Source: Paludibacter sp. (GTDB lineage: Bacteria; Bacteroidota; Bacteroidia; Bacteroidales; Paludibacteraceae). Taken from it: a stretch of 64,000 nt of DNA. The DNA is taken from NCBI GenBank assembly GCA_019163375.1, contig JAFLKK010000008.1, positions 186,001-250,000 of the forward strand, read 5' to 3'. Below the pieces are notes generated by a model. It saw only the letters and a program-made list of their open reading frames with translations, had not been told where the DNA came from and ran no database searches. Shown here in pieces: positions 1-7,977 of the stretch (position 1 is the first letter of the stretch; the number at the start of each line of letters is the position of its first letter). A program made the position numbers and the translations under genes.

Positions 1-765
1 TTTAAAGGCCTGGTCAAAACCAATAATCACATTGGGAAGGTGGTGACAGTCGGAATTGACCACAACAGGTATTTCCAGTTCCTTTATCAAAGAATAGAAC
101 TGTTGGTGAGGGTAGGTAATGCCTTTATCCAACAATGATTTGGTGTTGAGCTCTATTATCAATCCATTGTCTTTGACCAATTGAAGTGTGTCGCCCACTA
201 ATTGATTGTACCACCGGCTGGTCATATCAAACTCCGGGCAATGACAGGCATTGAATGAGATTTTGTCAAAATGACCCACTATATCAAAACCACCGATTTT
301 AATCATTTCGGATGTCAATTCAAAGAAACGTCGGGTTGCGAATTGAATGTCACCACCGTAAAGCAGGTGAAGACCTTTATTAAATTCTTCGAAATTACCA
401 TCAATACACCAAAAGCCACCATCGGGTAATTTATCCAGATAGTGGAGAGAACCAATGAGATAATCGAATGATTTATCACGAAAAAAGTCATTCTTGACAT
501 TAGAACAATTGTGGATATAGTCTACTTCCAATCCGAAGTATAACTCTATTTGATCATTGTATTTTTCTTTTAACCGATAAAATTCCGACTCATAATGGGG
601 GAAATTGCGCTCCTCCATATTCCATTTTGTAGAAAACGGAAGCGGGGCGTGTGAAGAGAAACCATATTTTTTAATTCCTTTGGAAATGGCGCAGACAACA
701 AATTCTTCCATGGTACTACGTCCGTCACAAAATGTACAGTGACTGTGATAATTTGACCAATACAT
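1..765 (-). CDS. PHP-domain histidinol-phosphatase, C-terminus cut by window edge
   Basis: Reading the minus strand from ATG 763-765 gives an uninterrupted frame of 255 codons to the window edge, so the C-terminal end is missing. The start MYWSNYHSHCTFCDGR carries the HxH metal motif of the PHP (polymerase and histidinol phosphatase) fold. Later motifs are FSSHAPLPF, YFGLEVDYI, DYLIGSLHYL, GHFDKI and, near the edge, VVVNSDCHH, all metal-ligand positions of the HisK/HisJ-type phosphatases. These hydrolyse histidinol phosphate in histidine synthesis. No other his gene is adjacent, so another small phosphoester is possible. The family call is firm and the substrate is inferred. A minus-strand promoter candidate lies at 813-842. 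Confidence 0.85.
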   Translation of the reverse strand, partial: MYWSNYHSHCTFCDGRSTMEEFVVCAISKGIKKYGFSSHAPLPFSTKWNMEERNFPHYESEFYRLKEKYNDQIELYFGLEVDYIHNCSNVKNDFFRDKSFDYLIGSLHYLDKLPDGGFWCIDGNFEEFNKGLHLLYGGDIQFATRRFFELTSEMIKIGGFDIVGHFDKISFNACHCPEFDMTSRWYNQLVGDTLQLVKDNGLIIELNTKSLLDKGITYPHQQFYSLIKELEIPVVVNSDCHHLPNVIIGFDQAFK

Positions 766-812
766 ATTCTTCGTAGTTAAAGTTTTTCTCAATTCTTAAA
801 TTCAAGGTTACA

Positions 813-842
813 CAAAAATATAAAATTCTTTAGAAATAACAA
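813..842 (-). promoter_or_regulatory. Promoter candidate for the PHP phosphatase
   Basis: On the minus strand TATTTTTG (813-820) fits the Bacteroidota -7 consensus TAnnTTTG. A TTG at 840-842 lies 19 bp upstream as a -33 element. The start codon is about 48 bp downstream. Confidence 0.5.
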
Positions 843-875
843 TGCACAAATTCGTAATAATTATTAATTGTCTTC

Positions 876-905
876 TTGTTGCAAACTCCGGATTGCGTAT
901 CTTTG
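876..905 (+). promoter_or_regulatory. Promoter candidate for the radical SAM gene
   Basis: TATCTTTG at 898-905 matches TAnnTTTG. TTG-containing sequence sits about 18-20 bp upstream, at 876-882. The ATG follows at 929. Confidence 0.55.
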
Positions 906-928
906 CCTGCAAAAACAAACTAAAATAA

Positions 929-1846
929 ATGAAAGCCCGTTACCTAAATTATAATCAAGTACTTAAAACAGAGTTCGCTGAGCGGGTACAAAAAATATCC
1001 ATCAATGCCGGCTTTACCTGCCCCAACAGAGATGGCAGCAAAGGCACCGGTGGATGTACGTATTGTAACAATCAGACTTTTAGTCCCGAATATTGCAAGC
1101 CAAGCAGAACCGTAAGTCAGCAGGTAGAAGAAGGTATCGCCTTTTTTCATCATAAATACGCCGCACAATATTACCTGGCTTATTTTCAATCGTATACCAA
1201 CACCTACGACAAAATAGAAAACCTGAAAGCTATTTACGAGGAAGCACTCTCCTACCCCAATGTTCGTGGTTTAGTGATTGGCACACGCCCCGATTGCGTG
1301 AGCGACGAATTGCTCGATTATTTTGCCGAACTGGCAAAAAGCTATTACGTGATGATTGAGTATGGCATTGAATCAACCTGCGACAAAACCCTGGAATTTA
1401 TCAATCGTGGACATGATTTTGCGTGTGCCGAACATGCCATTCGCGAAACCGCCCGACGAGGCATAAATACCGGAGCACACATTATCCTGGGTTTACCTAC
1501 CGAGGACAAAGCTACGATTATCTCGCACGCTCAAAAGCTATCGAAATTACCACTTACCACTCTGAAAATACATCAGTTACAGCTGGTGCGTGGAACAAAA
1601 ATGGCGCATCAATTTGCAGAACATCCCGAATGGTTTAAGCTCTACACAGCCGAAGAATACTGCGATTTGGCGATTGATTTTATTGAACACCTGCGTCCTG
1701 AAATTGGCATAGAACGTTTCGTGTCGCAATCGCCTAAAAAGCTGCTTATTGCACCCGAATGGGGCTTAAAAAACTTTGAGTTTCTGGCTAAAATAGAAAA
1801 ACGACTGGAAGAAAGAGATACATGGCAAGGGAGACTTTTCAGTTGA
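929..1846 (+). CDS. Radical SAM protein, TIGR01212/YhcC family
   Basis: A 305-residue protein. The cluster-binding cysteines C31, C43 and C46 lie in CPNRDGSKGTGGCTYC, the spacing typical of the TIGR01212 (E. coli YhcC-like) family rather than the simple CxxxCxxC. A GTRPDC motif and a C-terminal radical SAM extension follow, and the length is normal for the family. It should bind a [4Fe-4S] cluster and cleave S-adenosylmethionine in the cytoplasm. The physiological substrate is not established. It is monocistronic, with its own promoter at 876-905. The divergent neighbour is the PHP phosphatase. Confidence 0.88.
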   Translation: MKARYLNYNQVLKTEFAERVQKISINAGFTCPNRDGSKGTGGCTYCNNQTFSPEYCKPSRTVSQQVEEGIAFFHHKYAAQYYLAYFQSYTNTYDKIENLKAIYEEALSYPNVRGLVIGTRPDCVSDELLDYFAELAKSYYVMIEYGIESTCDKTLEFINRGHDFACAEHAIRETARRGINTGAHIILGLPTEDKATIISHAQKLSKLPLTTLKIHQLQLVRGTKMAHQFAEHPEWFKLYTAEEYCDLAIDFIEHLRPEIGIERFVSQSPKKLLIAPEWGLKNFEFLAKIEKRLEERDTWQGRLFS

Positions 1847-2038
1847 CAGCTGGCAGTAAACAGTTATCAGTTTCATCGCCAATGAATATGGTTACTAAAT
1901 TTTAATTTCAATCTAAACTCTTTTTACTTATTGAGCGTTTAATTATTCAACAATGAAAATATAAATATCTAAAAAAAACGTTCAATGCATTTATTTCAAA
2001 TTATGCATTGTGAATTATTAATTATTAATTATAAAAAT

Positions 2039-2494
2039 ATGGCATTACAAGTTGGCGACAAAGCTCCGGCAATTTTAGGAGTAAATCAAGATGGAAACGA
2101 AATAAAATTATCTGATTTTGCGGGTAAAAAAGTGGTTTTGTACTTTTATCCCAAGGATAGCACGCCTGGTTGTACGGCTCAGGCTTGCAGTTTGCGCGAC
2201 AATTACGATGAACTTCGCAAAGCGGGTTATGAAGTGATAGGTGTGAGTGCCGATAGTGCAGCATCGCACCAGAAATTTATTGCAAAACAAAATTTACCGT
2301 TCAACCTGATAGCCGATACCGACAAAAAACTTTCGGAGCAATTGGGTACCTGGGGCGAGAAATCGATGTATGGCAAACAATATATGGGGATGTTCCGTAC
2401 TACTTTTATTTTAGATGAAACAGGAACTATCACACGCATTATGTTACCTAAAGAAGTGAATACTAAGACGCACGCCGAACAAATTCTTGGTTGA
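2039..2494 (+). CDS. bcp: Thioredoxin-dependent peroxiredoxin, Bcp/PrxQ type
   Basis: 151 residues from ATG 2039. An in-frame ATG at 1985 would add 18 residues translated from low-complexity intergenic DNA, so the later start is preferred because MALQVGDKAP is the normal Bcp N-terminus. The peroxidatic cysteine C45 lies in DSTPGCTAQACSLRD, and a second cysteine, C50, five residues on is the resolving cysteine of atypical 2-Cys PrxQ proteins. It reduces hydrogen and organic peroxides in the cytoplasm using thioredoxin. It stands alone, followed by a short palindrome at 2518-2534. Confidence 0.93.
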   Translation: MALQVGDKAPAILGVNQDGNEIKLSDFAGKKVVLYFYPKDSTPGCTAQACSLRDNYDELRKAGYEVIGVSADSAASHQKFIAKQNLPFNLIADTDKKLSEQLGTWGEKSMYGKQYMGMFRTTFILDETGTITRIMLPKEVNTKTHAEQILG

Positions 2495-2819
2495 GAGGTG
2501 ACTTTAGGTGAAAAGTGTGTTACAAATTGTAACAGTTTTATAAGATTGGCTGACAAAAAGACTGTTCAAATGCTTCTTTTTACTATCCGTAAACTATTTA
2601 TATATTTCCGGGACACAACAAAACAGAGCATAATAAACTATATATCTACAACATAACGATAAGCATCAGTTTATTTATCAAAAAAAACATAGACGTTTCA
2701 TACTGAAAGTTAGTTTTATTGTATAATTTTGTAGCCGCAATAAAACAAGACTTAAAGTAAAACTTAGTCAAAAAAAAACGATTCCCAAATTAGTACACAA
2801 ATCAGTTAAATACACATTC
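2495..2819. other. Intergenic stretch between bcp and ppa
   Basis: No coding frame is convincing. It holds a perfect short palindrome at 2518-2534 (TGTTACAA, one central A, TTGTAACA, then TTTT), a weak terminator or operator candidate. The ppa -7 element is at 2724-2731. The rest is AT-rich. Confidence 0.6.
2724..2731 (+). promoter_or_regulatory. -7 promoter element for ppa
   Basis: TAATTTTG matches TAnnTTTG and lies 88 bp before the ppa start. Confidence 0.5.
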
Positions 2820-3389
2820 ATGCGCAACAATTTCAATCCCTGGCATCAAGTTGCCCCTCAAACCGATTCTCCTGACGTAGTAAAAGGCATTATAGAAATA
2901 CCAAAAGGTAACCGAGCTAAATATGAATTAGACAAAGAAAGTGGATTGTTACGTTTAGACAGAGTACTGTTCTCGTCCATGTACTATCCACACAATTATG
3001 GATTTATACCACAAAGCTATTGTGATGATCATGACCCGCTCGACATCCTGATACTTTCGCAAATTGAAGTTGTGCCATTGTGTATCGTAGAAGCTAAAGT
3101 GATTGGCGTAATGCGAATGCTCGACAATGGAGAAGCTGATGATAAAATCATTGCTGTGGCTGCCGGAGATCCAAGTGTTACTCACTACAACGACATTTCG
3201 GAATTACCTCCGCACATGACTACCGAAATAATGAGTTTCTTTGAAGATTATACCAAACTGGAAAACAAAACGGTGGTAGTCGAAAAATTCTTTGATAAAG
3301 CTACTGCTATGGAAATTTTGGACAATAGCTACAAAATGTACCAAAAACATTACGGCGAATTGCACAAATGGTTTTTTGGAGGCAAATAA
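2820..3389 (+). CDS. ppa: Soluble inorganic pyrophosphatase, family I
   Basis: 189 residues. The metal-binding signature [12 protein letters not shown] gives acidic ligands D70, D72 and D75. Two further aspartates, D102 and D107, match the conserved acidic pair of family I enzymes. The N-terminal [11 protein letters not shown] and the [14 protein letters not shown] stretches are also typical. It hydrolyses pyrophosphate to phosphate in the cytoplasm, pulling biosynthetic reactions forward. The window also encodes a PPi-using phosphofructokinase at 48269, so two enzymes compete for the same PPi pool. A terminator hairpin follows at 3414-3440. Confidence 0.95.
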   Translation: MRNNFNPWHQVAPQTDSPDVVKGIIEIPKGNRAKYELDKESGLLRLDRVLFSSMYYPHNYGFIPQSYCDDHDPLDILILSQIEVVPLCIVEAKVIGVMRMLDNGEADDKIIAVAAGDPSVTHYNDISELPPHMTTEIMSFFEDYTKLENKTVVVEKFFDKATAMEILDNSYKMYQKHYGELHKWFFGGK

Positions 3390-3413
3390 AAAACGTACAC
3401 ATTACTATATTTC

Positions 3414-3440
3414 AAGAGCTTTACATTACGTAAGGCTCTT
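3414..3440 (+). terminator. Terminator hairpin after ppa
   Basis: The arms AAGAGCTTTAC and GTAAGGCTCTT pair over 11 bp with one G-U, around the loop ATTAC. A short T-rich tail follows. Confidence 0.6.
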
Positions 3441-3482
3441 TTAGTTTCAAGCAAAGAAAACCTACCGCCACAAAAAATTCCG

Positions 3483-3490
3483 TATCTTTG
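3483..3490 (+). promoter_or_regulatory. -7 promoter element for the hydrolase/methyltransferase pair
   Basis: TATCTTTG matches TAnnTTTG and lies 25 bp before the start at 3516. Confidence 0.55.
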
Positions 3491-3515
3491 CACAGCACAT
3501 ACCATTTAAGCAAAC

Positions 3516-4109
3516 ATGAAACGCATATATATTTTCCCAAGATACAGTGGAGATGAGAATTCGGACTGGTATCAAAAAGTTCAACGAGAGTTTGTACATA
3601 ATGATAAAAACATCAACATTATTCCGCTTACTCTTCCAAACTGGGATAAACCATCTACCGAAGAATTTTTGGCCTTTATCCGGCAAGCAATTCCTGAGAA
3701 TAAAATAGATAGCAACACTTATTTTATCGGTCATAGCATTGGTTGCAGGGCTGCTTTACTGTACCTGAACGAATTACACATAAACAATCCGAAGCTCAGA
3801 ATGGGCGGTTTGTTATGCGTTGCCGGTTGGTGGAGCATAGACAAACCCTGGCCGCAACTAAAGAAATGGATTAAAATGCCCATCGATTTTAAAGGTATTA
3901 AACTAATATGCAGCAACAACATAGTGAGCATTTTATCGGACAACGATCCTTATACTTCCGACACGCAAACAAATAAAAAACAGTGGGAAGAAAACTTAAG
4001 TGCTAAGGTGGTGATTGTTCCCGGTGCGAAACATTTCAACAACAGTGAAGGATTGATCGAAATCATCAACGAAATTCTACCTTTTAGCTTTAAACTCTAT
4101 TTTTTATGA
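3516..4109 (+). CDS. Alpha/beta hydrolase, RBBP9/YdeN-like serine hydrolase
   Basis: 197 residues. The nucleophile elbow is GHSIG at residues 72-76 (Ser74). A later SDNDPY segment supplies the likely acid residue and GAKHFN the catalytic histidine, the order seen in RBBP9/YdeN proteins. These are small cytoplasmic serine hydrolases with poorly defined substrates. Its last codons overlap the methyltransferase start (ATGA at 4106-4109), so the two are translationally coupled. The pairing hints at a shared role, but no partner function can be read from the sequence. Confidence 0.75.
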   Translation: MKRIYIFPRYSGDENSDWYQKVQREFVHNDKNINIIPLTLPNWDKPSTEEFLAFIRQAIPENKIDSNTYFIGHSIGCRAALLYLNELHINNPKLRMGGLLCVAGWWSIDKPWPQLKKWIKMPIDFKGIKLICSNNIVSILSDNDPYTSDTQTNKKQWEENLSAKVVIVPGAKHFNNSEGLIEIINEILPFSFKLYFL

Positions 4110-5278
4110 TACACATCAACACAAAAACTTTCTTTGACAAACTGCAACTTATTGTTGAGAACAAGGAACTTATAAAACTCCAGCTCACCGGAAAACGGGA
4201 AAAGTCGTCGGATTTAAAAAAGATTATCGTTACGGCTGTTGAGATAAAAAAAGGTTACTGTCTGAATTTCGTATACCGTCATAACACAAAAGACATTACC
4301 AAAAACTTTGACATTTCCGAAGGTATTGAGTTGATAGAGAAAGCCATGGCGAATGAATTTTACAATGCCGAGCTGTTTGCAAAAACGGAGAATGTAAATC
4401 TTATCATCCTGCCAAACGAAAAAGCACAACTCAAAAGCTCGCAACCAACCTTGCAAGCTCCAACCACTTTTACACACGACAAAGTAAAAGACCGATTGAT
4501 AGAACCTTTCGAAAATATTTATTTGCGGGAATTGGGCATTACGAATGCTAACTGGGAAATCCGTCGCGAAATGAGTGACAAATACAAGCAGATCAATAAA
4601 TACATCGAGCTACTGGCTCCCTACCTGACTGAACTTACCGTTACGGATAGTCTACATTTTGCTGATATGGGTTCCGGCAAGGGGTATTTGACCTTTGCAT
4701 TGTACGATTATTTATCTAATAATCTGAAGTTAAATACCCATGCAACCGGTGTTGAATTTCGCGAAGATTTGGTATGGACATGCAATAGCATTGCGCGCCA
4801 GGCAGGTTTTGAAAATCTGATTTTTGTAAAAGGAACCATCGAAAAAACAGAACTAGAAAAAATAGACATACTGATTGCATTGCATGCCTGCGACACCGCT
4901 ACCGACGATGCTATTTTCAGGGGAATACAGTCGGACGCAGAACTGATTGTTTGTGCTCCATGCTGCCATAAGCAAATCAGAAAAGCATTCAACGTGACAA
5001 ACGAACTGAGCAATGTCACCAAATTTGGCATTCTCAAAGAGCGACAAGCCGAGATTATCACCGACACCATACGCGCCATGATTTTGGAAGCACACGGCTA
5101 TAAAACCAATGTATTTGAATTTATCCCGCTGGAACACACTCCGAAAAATGTAATGATAGTCGGCAAAAAAGTGCGAAACGCATCGCCTGACAAACAAGGT
5201 ATTTTGAAAAATATTGCAGCGATAAAACAAGTTTTTGGGATCGAAAAGCATTATTTAGAAACGCTGTTGGGGATATAA
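4106..5278 (+). CDS. Class I SAM-dependent methyltransferase, Methyltransf_32-like
   Basis: 390 residues. Residues 1-140 form a divergent N-terminal domain. The Rossmann methyltransferase core begins with motif I FADMGSGKGY (residues 185-194). ATGVEF and ALHACDTATDDA follow, then a cysteine-rich CAPCCHK. The last two resemble the HACD and CCxH motifs of PF13679 (METTL25/GSTCD-type) proteins. The likely role is cytoplasmic methylation of RNA or protein; the target is unknown. It overlaps the upstream hydrolase by 4 bp. The 3' side runs into repeats with no clear terminator. Confidence 0.75.
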   Translation: MIHINTKTFFDKLQLIVENKELIKLQLTGKREKSSDLKKIIVTAVEIKKGYCLNFVYRHNTKDITKNFDISEGIELIEKAMANEFYNAELFAKTENVNLIILPNEKAQLKSSQPTLQAPTTFTHDKVKDRLIEPFENIYLRELGITNANWEIRREMSDKYKQINKYIELLAPYLTELTVTDSLHFADMGSGKGYLTFALYDYLSNNLKLNTHATGVEFREDLVWTCNSIARQAGFENLIFVKGTIEKTELEKIDILIALHACDTATDDAIFRGIQSDAELIVCAPCCHKQIRKAFNVTNELSNVTKFGILKERQAEIITDTIRAMILEAHGYKTNVFEFIPLEHTPKNVMIVGKKVRNASPDKQGILKNIAAIKQVFGIEKHYLETLLGI

Positions 5279-5282
5279 ATAT

Positions 5283-5361
5283 AGTTACAAGTATTTAGTT
5301 ACGAGTTACAAGTATTTAGTTACGAGTATTTAGTTACGAGTATTTAGTTACGAGTTACAAG
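5283..5361. repeat. Tandem repeat of TTAGTTACGAGT-type units
   Basis: Four copies of TATTTAGTTACGAG alternate with copies of GTTACAAG. Similar words recur at 59620-59670, so this looks like slippage-prone intergenic sequence. Confidence 0.8.
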
Positions 5362-5464
5362 ACTTGTTCTCTAAAGGTTATTCAAAAAACCACACACATC
5401 AATAATTACTTTTGATTACTTAAAGTGAGTTCAATATAAGATTCTTTTGAATCTCACTATTTTG

Positions 5465-5655
5465 CAAGTCCGAAGGACTTGAATGTGAATAACCGCGGGT
5501 GAAACCCGTGGAAAAGGCAGAACATGAATGCGAGCCCCGAATGGGGTTCAATATATAAATGTGTGATATTGAACCCCATTCGGGGTTCTGATTATTTTGT
5601 ACAAATACCACGGGTTACACCCACGGTTATTCACATTGAATCCCTTCAGGATTCT
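5465..5655. repeat. Long imperfect inverted-repeat element centred near 5560
   Basis: Three nested pairs of arms are visible. The outer pair (about 5465-5482 and 5637-5655) is diverged. The middle pair, 5484-5511 and 5608-5635, is 28 bp with two mismatches and contains TGTGAATAACCG. The inner pair, 5533-5554 and 5566-5587, contains CCCCGAATGGGG. The whole could extrude as one long hairpin. No transposase frame is present. This resembles dispersed palindromic or MITE-like elements common in Bacteroidota, a family link I infer from memory. Confidence 0.75.
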
Positions 5656-5730
5656 AAAATCCACTTTTAATTGATTGTAAACTGTTTGCTTATATCGAAC
5701 TCACGTTACTTAAAAAAAACATCCGCAAAA

Positions 5731-5776
5731 AAACACAGAAGCTGAATTTCACGATTTAAATTCAGCTTCTGTGTTT
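5731..5776 (-). terminator. Terminator hairpin of dus
   Basis: Arms at 5731-5749 and 5758-5776 are complementary over 19 bp, with CAGAAGCTGAAT in the stem. The hairpin overlaps the dus stop codon by two bases. A-rich sequence at 5713-5733 gives a T-tract on the minus transcript. Confidence 0.8.
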
Positions 5777-6755
5777 ATATTCTTTTTATCACTTCCAATG
5801 CTTCCCCACAATTTTTACAATGCATTAATTGATCGCGCCAATGGGCAGCACCTTCAAAACCATTGAGATAAATTTTAAAGAAACGCTTCAGCACATTGAA
5901 GTTTCCTTTGTCTTTCCAGGTATGATCGTAAAGAGTGATATGCTTTACGAGCAGGTCTATACGCATCTGCATGCTTATTTCCTTTTCAGCAGTATTGAAC
6001 ATCCATGGGGTTTTAAAAATACCTGTACCCACCATCACTCCATCCACTCCAAAGTCTCGAACCCTGGCTAAAGCGGTAGCATGACTATCAACATCTCCAT
6101 TTCCAAGTATCAGCGTTGAACTGTTCGATTGATCTCGAAGTTGAACGGCTTTACCAATCTCGTCCCACAGCGCCAAACCGTTAGACATCATAGCCCGAGT
6201 TCTGCCGTGAATGGTAATAGCTGCCGGATGTACCTCGAGCAACTCCCCTATCCATTCCTCGGTAACTATCGAACTAAAACCAATACGGGTTTTTACACTC
6301 ACGGGCAAATTTGTCCCTTCGCGGGTGGCAATAATAATTTCCTTTGCCACATCGGGGTGATTAATCAAATCCGAACAGCTATGGTTCTTCACCACCTTTT
6401 TCACCGGACAGCCCATGTTTATATCAATGCCATCAAACAGTCTCATACCGGAAATCAACTTTGCACTTTCGTGAAATTTTTCCGGATCGGAACCCCAAAT
6501 CTGAGCCACCAATTTGGTATTACTTGCTTTGAGCAACTCACGTTCTGTTTCGTTCACAACCAATCTGGTAGCCACAAATTCCCGCCCTTTTTTATTGCAA
6601 AGCCCATCGGTGGAGGTAAACTCAGTAAACATCACGTGCAACGCATCCGGCTCAGAGACAGAACGAATCACTTCTCTGAAAACAGTATCCGTAACATCCT
6701 CCATAGGTGCCAAGGCAATAATGGGTTTTTGGAGCGATTGCCAGAAATCCAACAT
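5775..6755 (-). CDS. tRNA-dihydrouridine synthase family protein
   Basis: 326 residues. The FMN-binding start IIALAPMEDVTD and the catalytic loop DINMGCPVKK (Cys116 as proton donor) are standard for Dus enzymes. IHGRTR, LGNGDVD and VMVGTGIF form the later barrel strands that bind FMN phosphate. It reduces specific uridines in tRNA to dihydrouridine with NADPH; position specificity cannot be told from sequence. It lies directly downstream of trhO, another tRNA uridine modifier, across a 90-bp hairpin-repeat spacer, which suggests co-transcription. Confidence 0.92.
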   Translation of the reverse strand: MLDFWQSLQKPIIALAPMEDVTDTVFREVIRSVSEPDALHVMFTEFTSTDGLCNKKGREFVATRLVVNETERELLKASNTKLVAQIWGSDPEKFHESAKLISGMRLFDGIDINMGCPVKKVVKNHSCSDLINHPDVAKEIIIATREGTNLPVSVKTRIGFSSIVTEEWIGELLEVHPAAITIHGRTRAMMSNGLALWDEIGKAVQLRDQSNSSTLILGNGDVDSHATALARVRDFGVDGVMVGTGIFKTPWMFNTAEKEISMQMRIDLLVKHITLYDHTWKDKGNFNVLKRFFKIYLNGFEGAAHWRDQLMHCKNCGEALEVIKRI

Positions 6756-6790
6756 ATTTACAATTTATTCATTTACTATTTACAATTTGA

Positions 6791-6848
6791 TTTAACATTC
6801 GCGAAGCAAATATCACGAACGAAGCGAGTGAATATCAGCCGAAGGCTA
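6791..6848. repeat. Intercistronic mini-hairpin array joined by AATATC
   Basis: Between trhO and dus, and abutting the trhO stop codon, three short palindromic modules are each followed by AATATC: CGCGAAGCAAATATC, then ACGAACGAAGCGAGTGAATATC-like sequence, then AGCCGAAGGCTAAATATC. Each hairpin has a GAA (or TTC) loop. The 15-mer CGCGAAGCAAATATC recurs exactly at 44748-44762, in front of xylB. Confidence 0.75.
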
Positions 6849-7880
6849 AATATCTGCCTTCAATTTGGGACGCAATCTGCTTTTAAAAATCTTGCTATCA
6901 GCATATTTTTGATGATGCTGAACGCGCAATTTTTTACGGTCTTCGAGAGGAAGTTGAATGACCGATTTACAATCGTCGCAACAGCAACCTTCATACTTCG
7001 ATTTGCAGTCATCACACTGGATGAAGAGCAAATGACAATCATTATTGGCACAGTTGGTATGCGTATCAGCAGGTTTTCCACATTGATGACAATGCGAAAT
7101 CACCTGTCCATCAATCGACTCTCCCAATCGCTCATCGAAAACAAAATTCTTTCCGTAAAATTTGGGTTCAATACCCAATTGCTTTATTTGTTGCGCATAT
7201 TCAATAATGCCTCCATAGAGTTGCGACACATTCTCAAATCCATTATTAATCAGGAATGAACTTGCTTTTTCGCAACGAATGCCACCAGTGCAGTAGAGCA
7301 GAAACTGCTTGTCCTTCTCATCCTTATATTTTTCGAGCACCAGCTGAATTTCTTCGCGAAAAGTATCCACATCCGGACAAAAAGCATTTTTAAAATGTCC
7401 TATTTCACTTTCGTAATGGTTGCGCATATCCACAACAATAGTTCCCGGCTCGTCGATGGCATTGTGAAACTCGAGCGCAGTAAGATGTTTGCCCACTTTT
7501 GATAAATCGTAGGTATTGTTTTCAAGTCCGTCGGCTACAATTTTCGGACGCACTTTAATGGTCAGTTTATAAAATGATTTTCCATCATCTTCAATAGCTT
7601 GTTTAATAGGCACATTGGTAAGTTGTGGAATGGCATACAGTTGCTTTATAAACTCCGCCATATTATCTTCGGGCACACTCATTTGAGCATTAATGCCTTC
7701 ATGCGCCACATAAATTCGTCCGAAACAGTTCAGTGCAAACCATTGTTCGTAAAGTTGATTACGAAATTCAGTGGGATTATTTATTTCAAAATACTTGTAA
7801 AATGAAATTGTTTGTCGTTTAAATGACTCTTTATGAAGGTTTTCTTTTAAAATTCGTTTATCAATTCTATTTTCTAACAT
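6846..7880 (-). CDS. trhO: tRNA uridine(34) hydroxylase, rhodanese family (TrhO/YceA)
   Basis: 344 residues, the family's usual length. An N-terminal acylphosphatase-like UPF0176 domain is followed by a rhodanese domain with the active-site loop YCTGGIRCEKA (Cys197, Cys203), matching TrhO. A cysteine cluster after residue 265 (CHQCGKPADTHTNC and CDDCKSKYEGCCCDDC) probably binds zinc. TrhO hydroxylates U34 of certain tRNAs with O2 to give 5-hydroxyuridine. An O2-dependent enzyme in a probable anaerobe suggests some oxygen exposure. It is upstream of dus on the same strand. Confidence 0.92.
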   Translation of the reverse strand: MLENRIDKRILKENLHKESFKRQTISFYKYFEINNPTEFRNQLYEQWFALNCFGRIYVAHEGINAQMSVPEDNMAEFIKQLYAIPQLTNVPIKQAIEDDGKSFYKLTIKVRPKIVADGLENNTYDLSKVGKHLTALEFHNAIDEPGTIVVDMRNHYESEIGHFKNAFCPDVDTFREEIQLVLEKYKDEKDKQFLLYCTGGIRCEKASSFLINNGFENVSQLYGGIIEYAQQIKQLGIEPKFYGKNFVFDERLGESIDGQVISHCHQCGKPADTHTNCANNDCHLLFIQCDDCKSKYEGCCCDDCKSVIQLPLEDRKKLRVQHHQKYADSKIFKSRLRPKLKADI

Positions 7881-7977
7881 TTGCCTGTTCTACTTTTTAT
7901 GAATTCAATTTGAGTAGAGCATAACAACCGATTCTTGTCATTTGTTTTATCCGGCCTAAAAATGTGAGCGTAAAAAC

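Larger units (their letters stand above)
5279..5774. other. Repeat-filled intergenic region
   Basis: There is no gene here. It contains a short tandem repeat (5283-5361), a long imperfect inverted-repeat element (about 5465-5655) and, at the right end, the dus terminator. The flanking genes converge, so no promoter is expected. Confidence 0.8.

Noticed and set aside
1985-2038. Upstream start for bcp
   Set aside because: The extra 18 residues come from an AT-rich intergenic repeat; the family N-terminus begins at 2039.
6129-7259. Long plus-strand open frame of 376 residues
   Set aside because: It is antisense to dus and trhO, both of which have complete motifs, and crosses their intergenic repeat.
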